A stretch of DNA of 64,000 nt from contig CAVWSM010000022.1 in the NCBI GenBank assembly GCA_963757805.1, forward strand, positions 1 to 64,000, in the 5' to 3' direction. This DNA comes from CAVWSM01 sp963757805 (lineage in GTDB: Bacteria > Actinomycetota > Actinomycetes > Jiangellales > Jiangellaceae). Below are positions 12,028-20,245 of this stretch, one piece after another. Under the pieces are notes generated by a model that ran no database searches, was not told the DNA's origin, and saw only the letters and a list, made by a program, of their open reading frames with translations. The position numbers and the translations under genes are program-made. Every line of letters begins with the position of its first letter. Positions within the stretch are counted from its first letter, which is position 1.

Positions 12028-12588
12028 TTAGTTGGCGCGGCCGAGGTACGACCCGTCGCGCGTGTCCACCTTGACCTTCTCGCCGGTAGTGATGAACAGC
12101 GGGACCTGGATCTCGTAGCCAGTCTCCAACCGTGCGGGCTTGCTGCCACCTGTCGAGCGGTCGCCCTGCAGGCCCGGCTCGGTGTAATCGATCGCGAGCA
12201 CCACGGAAGCAGGCAGCTCGACGAACAGCGGCGAGCCCTCATGCAGGCCGACCACCGCTTCCTGGTTTTCCAGCATGAAGTGCTCGGCGTTGCCCACGGT
12301 CGCCGCGGGAATGTGCAGCTGCTCGTAGGACTGCATGTCCATGAAGACGAAGTCGTCGCCGTCACGGTAGAGGTATTGCATGTCGCGCTTGTCGACGCTG
12401 GCGGTCTCGACCTTGATCCCCGCGTTGAAGGTCTTGTCGACAACCTTGCCCGACAGCACGTGCTTGAGCTTGGTCCGCACGAAGGCCGGCCCCTTGCCGG
12501 GCTTGACGTGCTGGAACTCGACGACCGTCCAGAGCTGGTTGTCGAGGTTGAGCACGAGGCCGTTCTTCAGGTCGTTGGTGGTGGCCAC
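12028..12588 (-). CDS. efp: Translation elongation factor P
   Basis: Binds between the ribosomal P and E sites and rescues stalling on polyproline. At 186 residues all three beta-barrel domains are present. The tip loop reads KPGKGPAF (29-36) with Lys32 at the position that is modified in many bacteria. This palindromic Pro-Gly loop is the actinobacterial type that works with an unmodified lysine, and no modification gene is seen nearby. The C-terminal block VDTRDGSYLGRAN is complete. It sits in the pepQ-efp-nusB group. Confidence 0.97.
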   Translation of the reverse strand: MATTNDLKNGLVLNLDNQLWTVVEFQHVKPGKGPAFVRTKLKHVLSGKVVDKTFNAGIKVETASVDKRDMQYLYRDGDDFVFMDMQSYEQLHIPAATVGNAEHFMLENQEAVVGLHEGSPLFVELPASVVLAIDYTEPGLQGDRSTGGSKPARLETGYEIQVPLFITTGEKVKVDTRDGSYLGRAN

Positions 12589-12632
12589 GAGGGCGCCTTT
12601 CGTACGGTCGGACGCCGCCGGCTGGTCGGGGC

Positions 12633-13730
12633 TCAGCCCGAGCAGACCAGCAGCTCCTTGGTGAACGTGGTGAGCAGCTCGGTCCCGCCATGGGCGGCGT
12701 CACGGACCACGAGCGTGTCCTCGATCCGGACGCCACCGCGCCCCGGGAGGTAGACCCCGGGCTCGACGGTAACCGGCATGCGATCAGCCAGTTTACCTGG
12801 CGCGGAGTAGCCCAACGTCGGAGCCTCGTGGATCTCCAGCCCGACACCGTGGCCCAGCCCGTGCGTGAAGTGGTCGCCGTGGCCTGCCTCGGTGATCAGC
12901 GATCGGGCGGCTGCGTCGACGGCGATGCACTCGACGCCCGGCCCCAGCGCTTCTCGCCCCGCTCGCTGGGCGGCGGCAACCAGGTCGTAGATCTCCCGCT
13001 GCCAGTCGGCAGGGTCGGCACCGACGACGACGGTGCGCGTGCAGTCGGCGTGGTAGCCGCCGACCTGAGCCCCGAAGTCAATCTTGAGGAAGTCGCCGCG
13101 CTCGACCACCCGACCGGCGGCCCGGTGATGCGGGATCGCGCTGTTGGCTCCGGTGGCGACGATGGTGTCGAATGCGATGCCGTCGGCGCCGTGGGCGTAC
13201 ATCCGGGCCTCGAGATCGCGGGCGATCTCGGACTCCATGCGTCCCAGCAGCGGGCCGTCCAGGATGTCCTGCAGCGCTCGGCCGGACACTGCGCAGGCCT
13301 CGCGCAACGCGGCGATCTCGTCGTCGTCCTTGATCTGGCGGAGCTCCTCGACGGGCCGGCGAAGGTTGGCGAGCCCACCGCCCGTCGCCTCCGCGAGTTT
13401 TTCGGCCAGCTCGAGCGTGACCTCGTGCTCCTCGACCCCGAGAGCCGTGACCCCGCGTTTGGCCGCGCGCTCGGCAAGGTCGGTGGCGACTTGCCGGGTG
13501 ACCAGCAGCTCGAGGTCGGCCACCTGCTCGGCGGCCTGGGTCGCGTAGCGACCGTCGGTGGCTAGAAGCACCGCCTCACCGTCAGCGGCGATCAGCAGCG
13601 CGGCGTTGCTGCTCTCGAGGCCGGTCAGATAGCGGACGTTGACGAGGCGGGTGATCAGCGCCGCCTCGACCTGGCGGTCGGCGAGCAGCGCCACAAGCCG
13701 CGCACGGCGGCGGGCATGGGATGCGGGCAC
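12633..13730 (-). CDS. pepQ: M24-family Xaa-Pro peptidase
   Basis: Cytoplasmic metallopeptidase that cleaves peptides with proline in second position. Residues 1-125 form a creatinase-like N-terminal domain, and the rest is the pita-bread M24 domain. Metal-ligand motifs are KIDFGAQVGGYHADCTRT (two Asp), GHGVGLEIHE (His), VTVEPGVYLP (Glu) and GVRIEDT (Glu). The GTG at 13730 is chosen because it begins 11 nt after the aroQ stop, whereas the upstream ATG (13784) would add 18 Arg/Ser-rich residues and overlap aroQ. It lies between aroQ and efp, the standard actinobacterial position. Confidence 0.93.
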   Translation of the reverse strand: MPASHARRRARLVALLADRQVEAALITRLVNVRYLTGLESSNAALLIAADGEAVLLATDGRYATQAAEQVADLELLVTRQVATDLAERAAKRGVTALGVEEHEVTLELAEKLAEATGGGLANLRRPVEELRQIKDDDEIAALREACAVSGRALQDILDGPLLGRMESEIARDLEARMYAHGADGIAFDTIVATGANSAIPHHRAAGRVVERGDFLKIDFGAQVGGYHADCTRTVVVGADPADWQREIYDLVAAAQRAGREALGPGVECIAVDAAARSLITEAGHGDHFTHGLGHGVGLEIHEAPTLGYSAPGKLADRMPVTVEPGVYLPGRGGVRIEDTLVVRDAAHGGTELLTTFTKELLVCSG

Positions 13731-13740
13731 GCGTGGCAGC

Positions 13741-14177
13741 CTACGCGGCGGCGAGCGCGCGGAGTGCGAGGTCGTACGAGCCAAGCCCGAACCCCGCGAT
13801 CGTCCCGGTGGCGACTCCCGCGACGACGCTCGTGTGCCGGAACGCTTCGCGGGCGGCCGGGTTGCTGATGTGCACTTCGATGAGCGGGGCGGTGAGCTGC
13901 GCGCAGGCGTCTCGCAGGGCGTACGAGTAATGCGTGAAGGCGGCCGGGTTGAGGATCACGGGTGTTTGGGCATCAGCGGCTTCGTGCAGCCAACCGACAA
14001 GCTCCGCCTCGTCGTCGGTCTGCCGCACCTCGACGTCAAGCCCGAGCTCCTTGCCCAGCCGGGTGCAGCGCTCCGCCAGGTCGGCATGCGTGGCCGTGCC
14101 GTACACCTCCGGCTCGCGCACACCGAGCCGACCGAGGTTCGGGCCATTAAGAACGAGCACGCGGACGAGCTCCATAT

Positions 14178-14181
<4 letters not shown>
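13741..14181 (-). CDS. aroQ: 3-dehydroquinate dehydratase, type II
   Basis: Third shikimate-pathway step, dehydrating 3-dehydroquinate. 146 residues, the length of the dodecameric type II enzyme. VLVLNGPNLGRLGVREPEVYG contains the first active-site block with the catalytic Tyr; ILNPAAFTHYSYALRDA and IEVHISNPAAREAFRH contain the His and substrate-binding residues. The start is a GTG at 14181 overlapping aroB as GTGA, or an ATG two codons later (14175). It is co-transcribed with aroB, aroK and aroC. Confidence 0.96.
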
Positions 14182-15259
<1,078 letters not shown>

Positions 15260-15263
<4 letters not shown>

Positions 15264-15829
15264 TCGGGCGTCCGGGGCTCTGACGCAACGTGACGTTGCG
15301 TCGAAAGGTTCGACGCAGGGTGTCGTTGCGTCGAAACAAGTGCGGCGATCTCGGCGGCAATCTCTTCCGGCGTACGCCCGTCAGTGTCGACGGTGTGCTG
15401 AGCCACCGACTCGTACACCGGACGTCGCTCGGCCATCAGCTTGCGGAGCTGGCCACGGGCGTTGCCCAGCAGCAGTGGCCGGTCGCGGTTGAAACCGACG
15501 CGGGCCGCGGCCTCCGGGACCGACACGTCGAGGAAGACCACGCGGTGGCCGTCGAGCAGCGCGCGCGTCTCGGCCGCGACGACGGATCCCCCGCCAAGCG
15601 CAACGACCCCGGCGTGCTCGGTGAGCGCGGCCGCCACCGCGGCACGCTCGAGCGCGCGGAAGTGCGGCTCGCCGTGGTCGACGAAGATGTCGGCGATCGA
15701 CTGCCCGGCAGCAGCCTCGATGTCGAGGTCGGTGTCGCGGAACGGCACGCGCAGCCGCTCCGCAACTAGCGCGCCGACGGTCGTCTTGCCGGAACCGGGC
15801 GGGCCGACGATCACGAGGACGGGCGTCAC
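15260..15829 (-). CDS. aroK: Shikimate kinase with a repeat-encoded C-terminal tail
   Basis: Phosphorylates shikimate at C3 using ATP. The GTG at 15829 overlaps the aroC stop as GTGA and begins directly before the P-loop GPPGSGKTT (9-17). The upstream extension of the frame is aroC antisense noise. Shikimate-binding residues appear as RDTDLDIE, the LGGGS loop and the lid arginine in NRDRPLLL. The last 25 residues contain STQRH twice, ten residues apart. They are encoded by a tandem palindromic DNA repeat (15282-15336) and are not conserved in shikimate kinases, so the tail is probably a later in-frame addition. Total 189 residues against about 170 usual. Confidence 0.95.
15282..15336. repeat. 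Tandem palindromic repeat inside the 3' end of aroK
   Basis: Two 25-bp units 30 bp apart (15282-15306 and 15312-15336) match at 22 positions. Unit 1 holds the perfect inverted repeat GACGCAACG/CGTTGCGTC with a 3-nt spacer. Unit 2 extends into TTCGACGCA/TGCGTCGAA (15309-15317, 15327-15335) with a 9-nt spacer. The 30-bp period keeps the reading frame, so the element is translated. It ends about 20 nt before the aroB start. Confidence 0.8.
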
Positions 15830-17007
15830 CGGACCACCAAGGAGTCGAGGTAGCCGCGCAGGTTGCGTGCCGTCTCCGCCACCGAGTCGCCGCCGAACTT
15901 CTCGAGCACGGCGTCGGCGAGCACCAGAGCCACCATGGCTTCGGCGACAACTCCTGCGGCCGGCACGGCGCACACGTCGGACCGCTGGTGGTGGGCGGTG
16001 GTCGGCTCGCCGGTGGTGATGTCGACAGTGCGGAGGGCGCGGGGCACGGTGGAGATGGGCTTCATCGCAGCGCGTACGCGAAGGATCTCGCCGGTCGTCA
16101 TGCCGCCCTCGGTGCCACCGGACCGGCCGGAGACTCGGGTGAGCGAGCCGTCGGCGGCCGGCACGATCTCGTCCTGCGCCAGCGAGCCACGGGTACGGGC
16201 GAGCTCAAAGCCGTCACCGACCTCGACCCCCTTGATCGCCTGGATGCCCATGAGTGCGGCGGCAAGCCGGGCGTCGACCCGGCGGTCCCAGTGCACGTGG
16301 GTGCCCAGCCCGGGTGGCAAGCCGTGTACGACGACCTCGACCACGCCGCCGAGCGTGTCGCCGTCCTTCTGGCAGGCGTCGACCTCCGCGACCATGCGCG
16401 CGCTGGTCTCCGGGTCGAGGCAGCGCAGCGGGTCGGCGTCGATGCGCTCGAGATCGTCGGGTTGGGGTACAAGGCCTGCAGGCACGGCGATGGAGCCGAG
16501 CTCCACGACGTGGCTGAGCACCTGTGCCCCAACGACCTGCTCGAGAAATGCCGTGCCGACTGCGCCCAGCGCGACGCGGGCCGCGGTCTCGCGAGCGCTC
16601 GCCCGCTCCAGTACCGGTCGCGCGTCGGCGAAGCCGTACTTCTGGATACCGGCAAGATCGGCGTGGCCCGGGCGCGGCCGGGTGAGTGGTGCGTTGCGGG
16701 CCAGGTCGGCCAGCTCGTCGGCGTCCACCGGGTCTGCCGACATGACCTGCTGCCATTTGGGCCACTCCGTGTTGGCGACCTGGATCGCCACCGGCGACCC
16801 GAGCGTCTCGCCATGCCGGATGCCGCCGAGGATCGTGACCTCGTCGCGCTCGAAGTTCATGCGCGCCCCGCGACCGTAGCCCAGCCGCCGCCGGGCAAGC
16901 GCGTCATCGATCTGCTTGCTCGTCACGCGCACGCCGGCCGGGAGCCCCTCGAGGATCGCGACCAGAGCGGGGCCATGGGATTCGCCCGCGGTGAGCCAGC
17001 GCAGCAT
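15826..17007 (-). CDS. aroC: Chorismate synthase
   Basis: Final common aromatic step, EPSP to chorismate, needing reduced FMN. 393 residues with the three signatures: GESHGPALVAILEGLPAG at the N-terminus, RPGHADLAGIQKYG-type block in the first half (two-histidine neighbourhood) and RSGGTEGGMTTG followed by the C-terminal HQRSDVCAVPAAGVV. The start ATG at 17007 gives MLRWLTAGESHG. It is followed by aroK with a 4-nt overlap. It sits 63 nt downstream of the prepilin peptidase gene. Confidence 0.97.
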   Translation of the reverse strand: MLRWLTAGESHGPALVAILEGLPAGVRVTSKQIDDALARRRLGYGRGARMNFERDEVTILGGIRHGETLGSPVAIQVANTEWPKWQQVMSADPVDADELADLARNAPLTRPRPGHADLAGIQKYGFADARPVLERASARETAARVALGAVGTAFLEQVVGAQVLSHVVELGSIAVPAGLVPQPDDLERIDADPLRCLDPETSARMVAEVDACQKDGDTLGGVVEVVVHGLPPGLGTHVHWDRRVDARLAAALMGIQAIKGVEVGDGFELARTRGSLAQDEIVPAADGSLTRVSGRSGGTEGGMTTGEILRVRAAMKPISTVPRALRTVDITTGEPTTAHHQRSDVCAVPAAGVVAEAMVALVLADAVLEKFGGDSVAETARNLRGYLDSLVVR

Positions 17008-17070
17008 GTGTGGATCCTCGCACGATGCGCGGATCGAGCCGGCCCCGGTCCGGCAGGTGAGAGGTGCGTC

Positions 17071-17781
17071 TCAGGATCCGATGGCCGCGTCCAGCACCTG
17101 CTCGGCCCAGGCGATTGCGGCGAGAGCGCCGAGCAGCATCGAAGGACCGTACGGCACGTTCGACCGCAGCGTGACCCGACGAATCGCCAGCAGGACAACC
17201 CCGACGAGACCGCCGACGAGGAAACCGAGGAACGCCCCGAGGAACAGCACACCCCACCCCAGCCAGCCGAGGTAGAGGCCGAGCACCCCGGCCAGCTTGA
17301 CGTCGCCCAGGCCCATCGCCTGCGGCTGGAGCAGGGCAAGCAGCACGTAGAGCCCGCCGAGGGCCACGACCCCGAGCCAAGCGCGGCCGTAGTCGCCCCA
17401 CGTCTCGTCGAGCAGAGCGGCGGCGGCGAGCAGCAGCGCGCCGGCCACCAAGGCAGTCAGCGTGAGCAGGTTGGGCAGGCGGTGCACCCGCAGGTCGATG
17501 TAGCCCATCGCCACCCCGAGAGCTCCGAGCACGAGGAACGCGGCAAGGTCGGCCCCACCGCCCAGGCTTGCCGCCATGACCGCCCAGACGCCCGCGGTCG
17601 CCGCAGCGAGTACCGCCCGCAGCGGTGGCCAGGCGGCGATGTCCGCGTAGGTGACCGAAGCGGGCGACGCCTCGCCACCCTCCTCGCCCTCCGGTGCTGG
17701 GTGCCACGGCAGGCGGCGGATCAGGTCGGGCAGTCCTGCCCCGACCACCGCACCAAGTGCAGCGCAGACGATTACCAGCAC
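17071..17781 (-). CDS. A24-family prepilin peptidase
   Basis: Integral membrane aspartic peptidase that would cleave type IV prepilin-like leader peptides. 236 residues with about six to seven membrane helices. Both catalytic aspartates are present: Asp96 in MGYIDLRVHRLPN and Asp159 in GLGDVK. The N-terminal cytoplasmic methyltransferase domain of dual-function PilD is absent, as usual in actinobacteria. No pilin or secretion ATPase gene lies in the window, so the substrate is unknown. It sits between aroE and aroC, its conserved location in this phylum. Confidence 0.9.
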   Translation of the reverse strand: MLVIVCAALGAVVGAGLPDLIRRLPWHPAPEGEEGGEASPASVTYADIAAWPPLRAVLAAATAGVWAVMAASLGGGADLAAFLVLGALGVAMGYIDLRVHRLPNLLTLTALVAGALLLAAAALLDETWGDYGRAWLGVVALGGLYVLLALLQPQAMGLGDVKLAGVLGLYLGWLGWGVLFLGAFLGFLVGGLVGVVLLAIRRVTLRSNVPYGPSMLLGALAAIAWAEQVLDAAIGS

Positions 17782-17791
17782 GCGCGCGACG

Positions 17792-18619
17792 CTAACGTCC
17801 GTCGGAACGCGCCGCGAGCGCGGCCGCTCCGGCCGTGCGGAGCACGTGCACCGGCGCGTCGAGCCCGGTCATGAGGCGCACCTGCAGAGCGGCCTGGTGC
17901 ACCAGCAGGTCGAGCCCGCCGAGCACCTCGCCGCCACGCTCCGCCCAGGCGGTGGCCACCCGCGTGGGCCAGGGCTCGTAGACCACGTCGAAGAGGACGC
18001 CCGGTCGGTCCGGCAACTCATCGAGCAGCGTGTCGAGCACTCCAGGCGGCGTCGTCGCCACGACAAGCGGCGCTGCGAGCAGTGGACCGCGCGCGTCCCA
18101 GGGCCGGACCGATACGGCCACCCCGAAGCGAGCACCTGTCTCGAGCAGGTCGCCCGCACGGGAGGGGCTACGCACGCACACCTCGACTCGGTTGGTGACG
18201 GACGCCAAGGCGGCCACCGCCGAACGAGCTGTGGCTCCCCCGCCCAGCACGGCGGCCCACCGAGTGCGGGCCACCCCAGGCTCGCGCATCGCGTTGACCA
18301 GCCCGGGCACGTCGGTGTTGTCGCCGTGCAGAGCCCCTCCCGGCTCGCGCAACACCGTGTTGACGGCCCCGACCGCGCCGGCGAGCTTGCTCACCGACCC
18401 GAGCAGCGGCAACACCGCGTGCTTGAGCGGCATGGTCAGCGACAGCCCGCGCCACGAGTCGTCGAGCTCCGCCAGGTAGCCCGGCAGGGCAGCCTCGTCG
18501 ACGTCGTACGCGTCGTAGGTCCAGTCACTGAGCCCGAGGTGCGCGTAGGCAGCGCGATGCAGGACCGGTGACAACGAGTGCTCTATCGGCGACCCGAGCA
18601 CCGCGCAGCGGTAGGTCAC
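17792..18619 (-). CDS. aroE: Shikimate dehydrogenase
   Basis: Reduces 3-dehydroshikimate to shikimate with NADPH. The GTG at 18619 is chosen because it lies 8 nt after mltG and gives the family N-terminus; upstream frame is mltG antisense. 275 residues. The substrate serines are in GSPIEHSLSP, the catalytic Lys66 is in LTMPLKHAV and the Asp of NTDVPG is at about 103. The NADP loop is altered but glycine-rich (VLGGGATARSAVAAL). With aroB, aroQ, aroK and aroC this gives five of the seven shikimate enzymes in the window. Confidence 0.95.
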   Translation of the reverse strand: MTYRCAVLGSPIEHSLSPVLHRAAYAHLGLSDWTYDAYDVDEAALPGYLAELDDSWRGLSLTMPLKHAVLPLLGSVSKLAGAVGAVNTVLREPGGALHGDNTDVPGLVNAMREPGVARTRWAAVLGGGATARSAVAALASVTNRVEVCVRSPSRAGDLLETGARFGVAVSVRPWDARGPLLAAPLVVATTPPGVLDTLLDELPDRPGVLFDVVYEPWPTRVATAWAERGGEVLGGLDLLVHQAALQVRLMTGLDAPVHVLRTAGAAALAARSDGR

Positions 18620-18626
18620 AGGCAGC

Positions 18627-19784
18627 TCAGCACAGGTCGCTCTCGCGGCAGTAGGCCTGCAGCTGCGCGACGTTGGCCTGGTGCTCGGCGTCTGTCGTGG
18701 CGAACCTCGTCTCGCCCGTCTCGAGGTTGATGGCGGCGAAGTAGCAGTAGCCCGCGTTGGACGGGTTGAGCGCCGCGGCCAGGGCCGCCTCACCTGGCGA
18801 GGCGATGGGACCCGGCGGCAGCCCGCCGACAACGTACGTGTTGTACGGAGACTGAGTCGCGCGGGCCGCATCGCTTGTGAAAACGCTGGAGTAGTCGTTG
18901 GTCGCGTAGTGGACCGTCGAGTCCATCTGCAGGCGCGTGCCGATCACGGGACCGCACTTGCCGGCGAGCCGGTTGTAGATGACCTCGGCGACCATCGGCA
19001 TATCGGAGACGTTGCGCACCTCGCGCTGCACGATGCTGGCGATGGTGACGACCTGACGTGGGGTGAGTCCGCGCGCCGCCGCACCGGCCTCCAGGCCGAC
19101 GGTCTCGGCCGCGGTCCCGAACCGGTCGATCATGTTGGCCACCACTGACGTCGGGTCGCTGTCCGGCGTGAGGTCGTAGGTCGCGGGGAAGAGGAAGCCC
19201 TCCGCGTCACCTTCGGCGTACGGCGGCAGCGGGGCGGCGTCGACCGCTGCCTGCACCGCGGCTGGGTCGAAGCCGCCCTCCTCCGCGATCCGGGCGACGG
19301 TCAACGACTCGCGCAGTCCTTCGGGCACCGCGACCTTGCCGACGATCTCGGTCGCCTGCAACATCGCGATGATGACGTCGGCGGCCTTCATCTCCGACAT
19401 GAGCGTGTAGCTGCCCGGCTGGATCTGCCCGGAGCGGCTGTTGTCGTTGGACGCGTTGACGAACGCCTTGGCGCTGGCCACGACGCCGGCATCCTCGAGG
19501 ATCTGCCCCATGTCGGTGAGTGTCGCGCCTGGCGTGATCTCGACGATCACCTCTCCGGTGCCGGGGCCGGGGTAGTCGGCCGGTGCGCCGAACAGCTCGC
19601 GGCCGCGATCGATGATCGCCTGACCACCGAAGAAGATGCCAGCGCTCACTGCGCCGACGACGGCGAGCACGAGGACGAGGGCGACGAACGACTTGCGGCG
19701 ACGGCGGCGCTGCCGCCGCTTGGTGTGCCGCCGGCTGCGCGTGCCCCGGCTGTCTTCGGCCATCTGTATGCCGAGCTGGCTCAT
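18627..19784 (-). CDS. mltG: Endolytic peptidoglycan transglycosylase MltG
   Basis: Cleaves nascent glycan strands and is thought to end chain elongation in the cell wall. The ATG at 19784 is 4 nt after the ruvX stop. Residues 1-31 are a highly basic cytoplasmic tail (about 15 Arg/Lys), 32-52 one membrane helix, then a LysM-like region and the YceG catalytic domain with SIVQREV (catalytic Glu) and AEVIYNRL, DSTVHYA and SPYNTYVVGGLPPGPIASPG. 385 residues. It lies between ruvX and aroE, as in most actinobacteria. Confidence 0.94.
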   Translation of the reverse strand: MSQLGIQMAEDSRGTRSRRHTKRRQRRRRRKSFVALVLVLAVVGAVSAGIFFGGQAIIDRGRELFGAPADYPGPGTGEVIVEITPGATLTDMGQILEDAGVVASAKAFVNASNDNSRSGQIQPGSYTLMSEMKAADVIIAMLQATEIVGKVAVPEGLRESLTVARIAEEGGFDPAAVQAAVDAAPLPPYAEGDAEGFLFPATYDLTPDSDPTSVVANMIDRFGTAAETVGLEAGAAARGLTPRQVVTIASIVQREVRNVSDMPMVAEVIYNRLAGKCGPVIGTRLQMDSTVHYATNDYSSVFTSDAARATQSPYNTYVVGGLPPGPIASPGEAALAAALNPSNAGYCYFAAINLETGETRFATTDAEHQANVAQLQAYCRESDLC

Positions 19785-19788
19785 GTCC

Positions 19789-20238
19789 TCACTCGAGGGT
19801 CTCACCGGGAGGCTCGCCCCCCGTGCGCTCAGCGTCGAGCGCGGTTTGCAGAATGATCGCCGCCGCAGCCTGGTCGACCACGGCACGCCCCCGTTTTTCG
19901 GACACGCCTGAAGCGCGCATGTCCCGCAACGCTGTCGCGGTGGTGAGCCGTTCGTCAACTAGGCGCACGGGAATCGGCGCCAGTTTCCTAGCCAGTATGC
20001 GGGCAAACTCACGCACAGCGGACGCTGCGGGGCCTTCTTGCCCGGATAGGGACCGGGGTAAACCGACCACGATCTCCGCAGCAGCCCGCTCGGCGGCGAT
20101 GGCCCGGATGCGATCAATGTCACCTTTTCCGCGTCGTACGGTCTCGACCGGCGACGCGAGGATCCCGGCCGAGTCGCTGGCTGCGACGCCTATCCGGACG
20201 GTGCCCACGTCGACGCCCAGTCGTACGCCGTCGCGCAC
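19789..20238 (-). CDS. ruvX: RuvX/YqgF-family RNase H-fold nuclease
   Basis: RNase H-fold protein implicated in 16S rRNA 5' maturation and as a putative Holliday junction resolvase. The GTG at 20238 is 8 nt after the alaS stop and gives 149 residues. Motifs are LGVDVGTVRIGVA (first catalytic Asp), VGLPRSLSGQEGPAA, VRLVDERLTTATA (catalytic Glu) and VVDQAAAAIILQ (C-terminal Asp). The same frame is open upstream into alaS only because of the alaS indels. Confidence 0.93.
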   Translation of the reverse strand: MRDGVRLGVDVGTVRIGVAASDSAGILASPVETVRRGKGDIDRIRAIAAERAAAEIVVGLPRSLSGQEGPAASAVREFARILARKLAPIPVRLVDERLTTATALRDMRASGVSEKRGRAVVDQAAAAIILQTALDAERTGGEPPGETLE

Positions 20239-20245
20239 CGCCGCC

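Noticed and set aside
12633..13784. pepQ starting at the ATG at 13784
   Set aside because: It would overlap aroQ by 44 nt and add a Ser/Arg-rich segment. The GTG at 13730 lies just after the aroQ stop.
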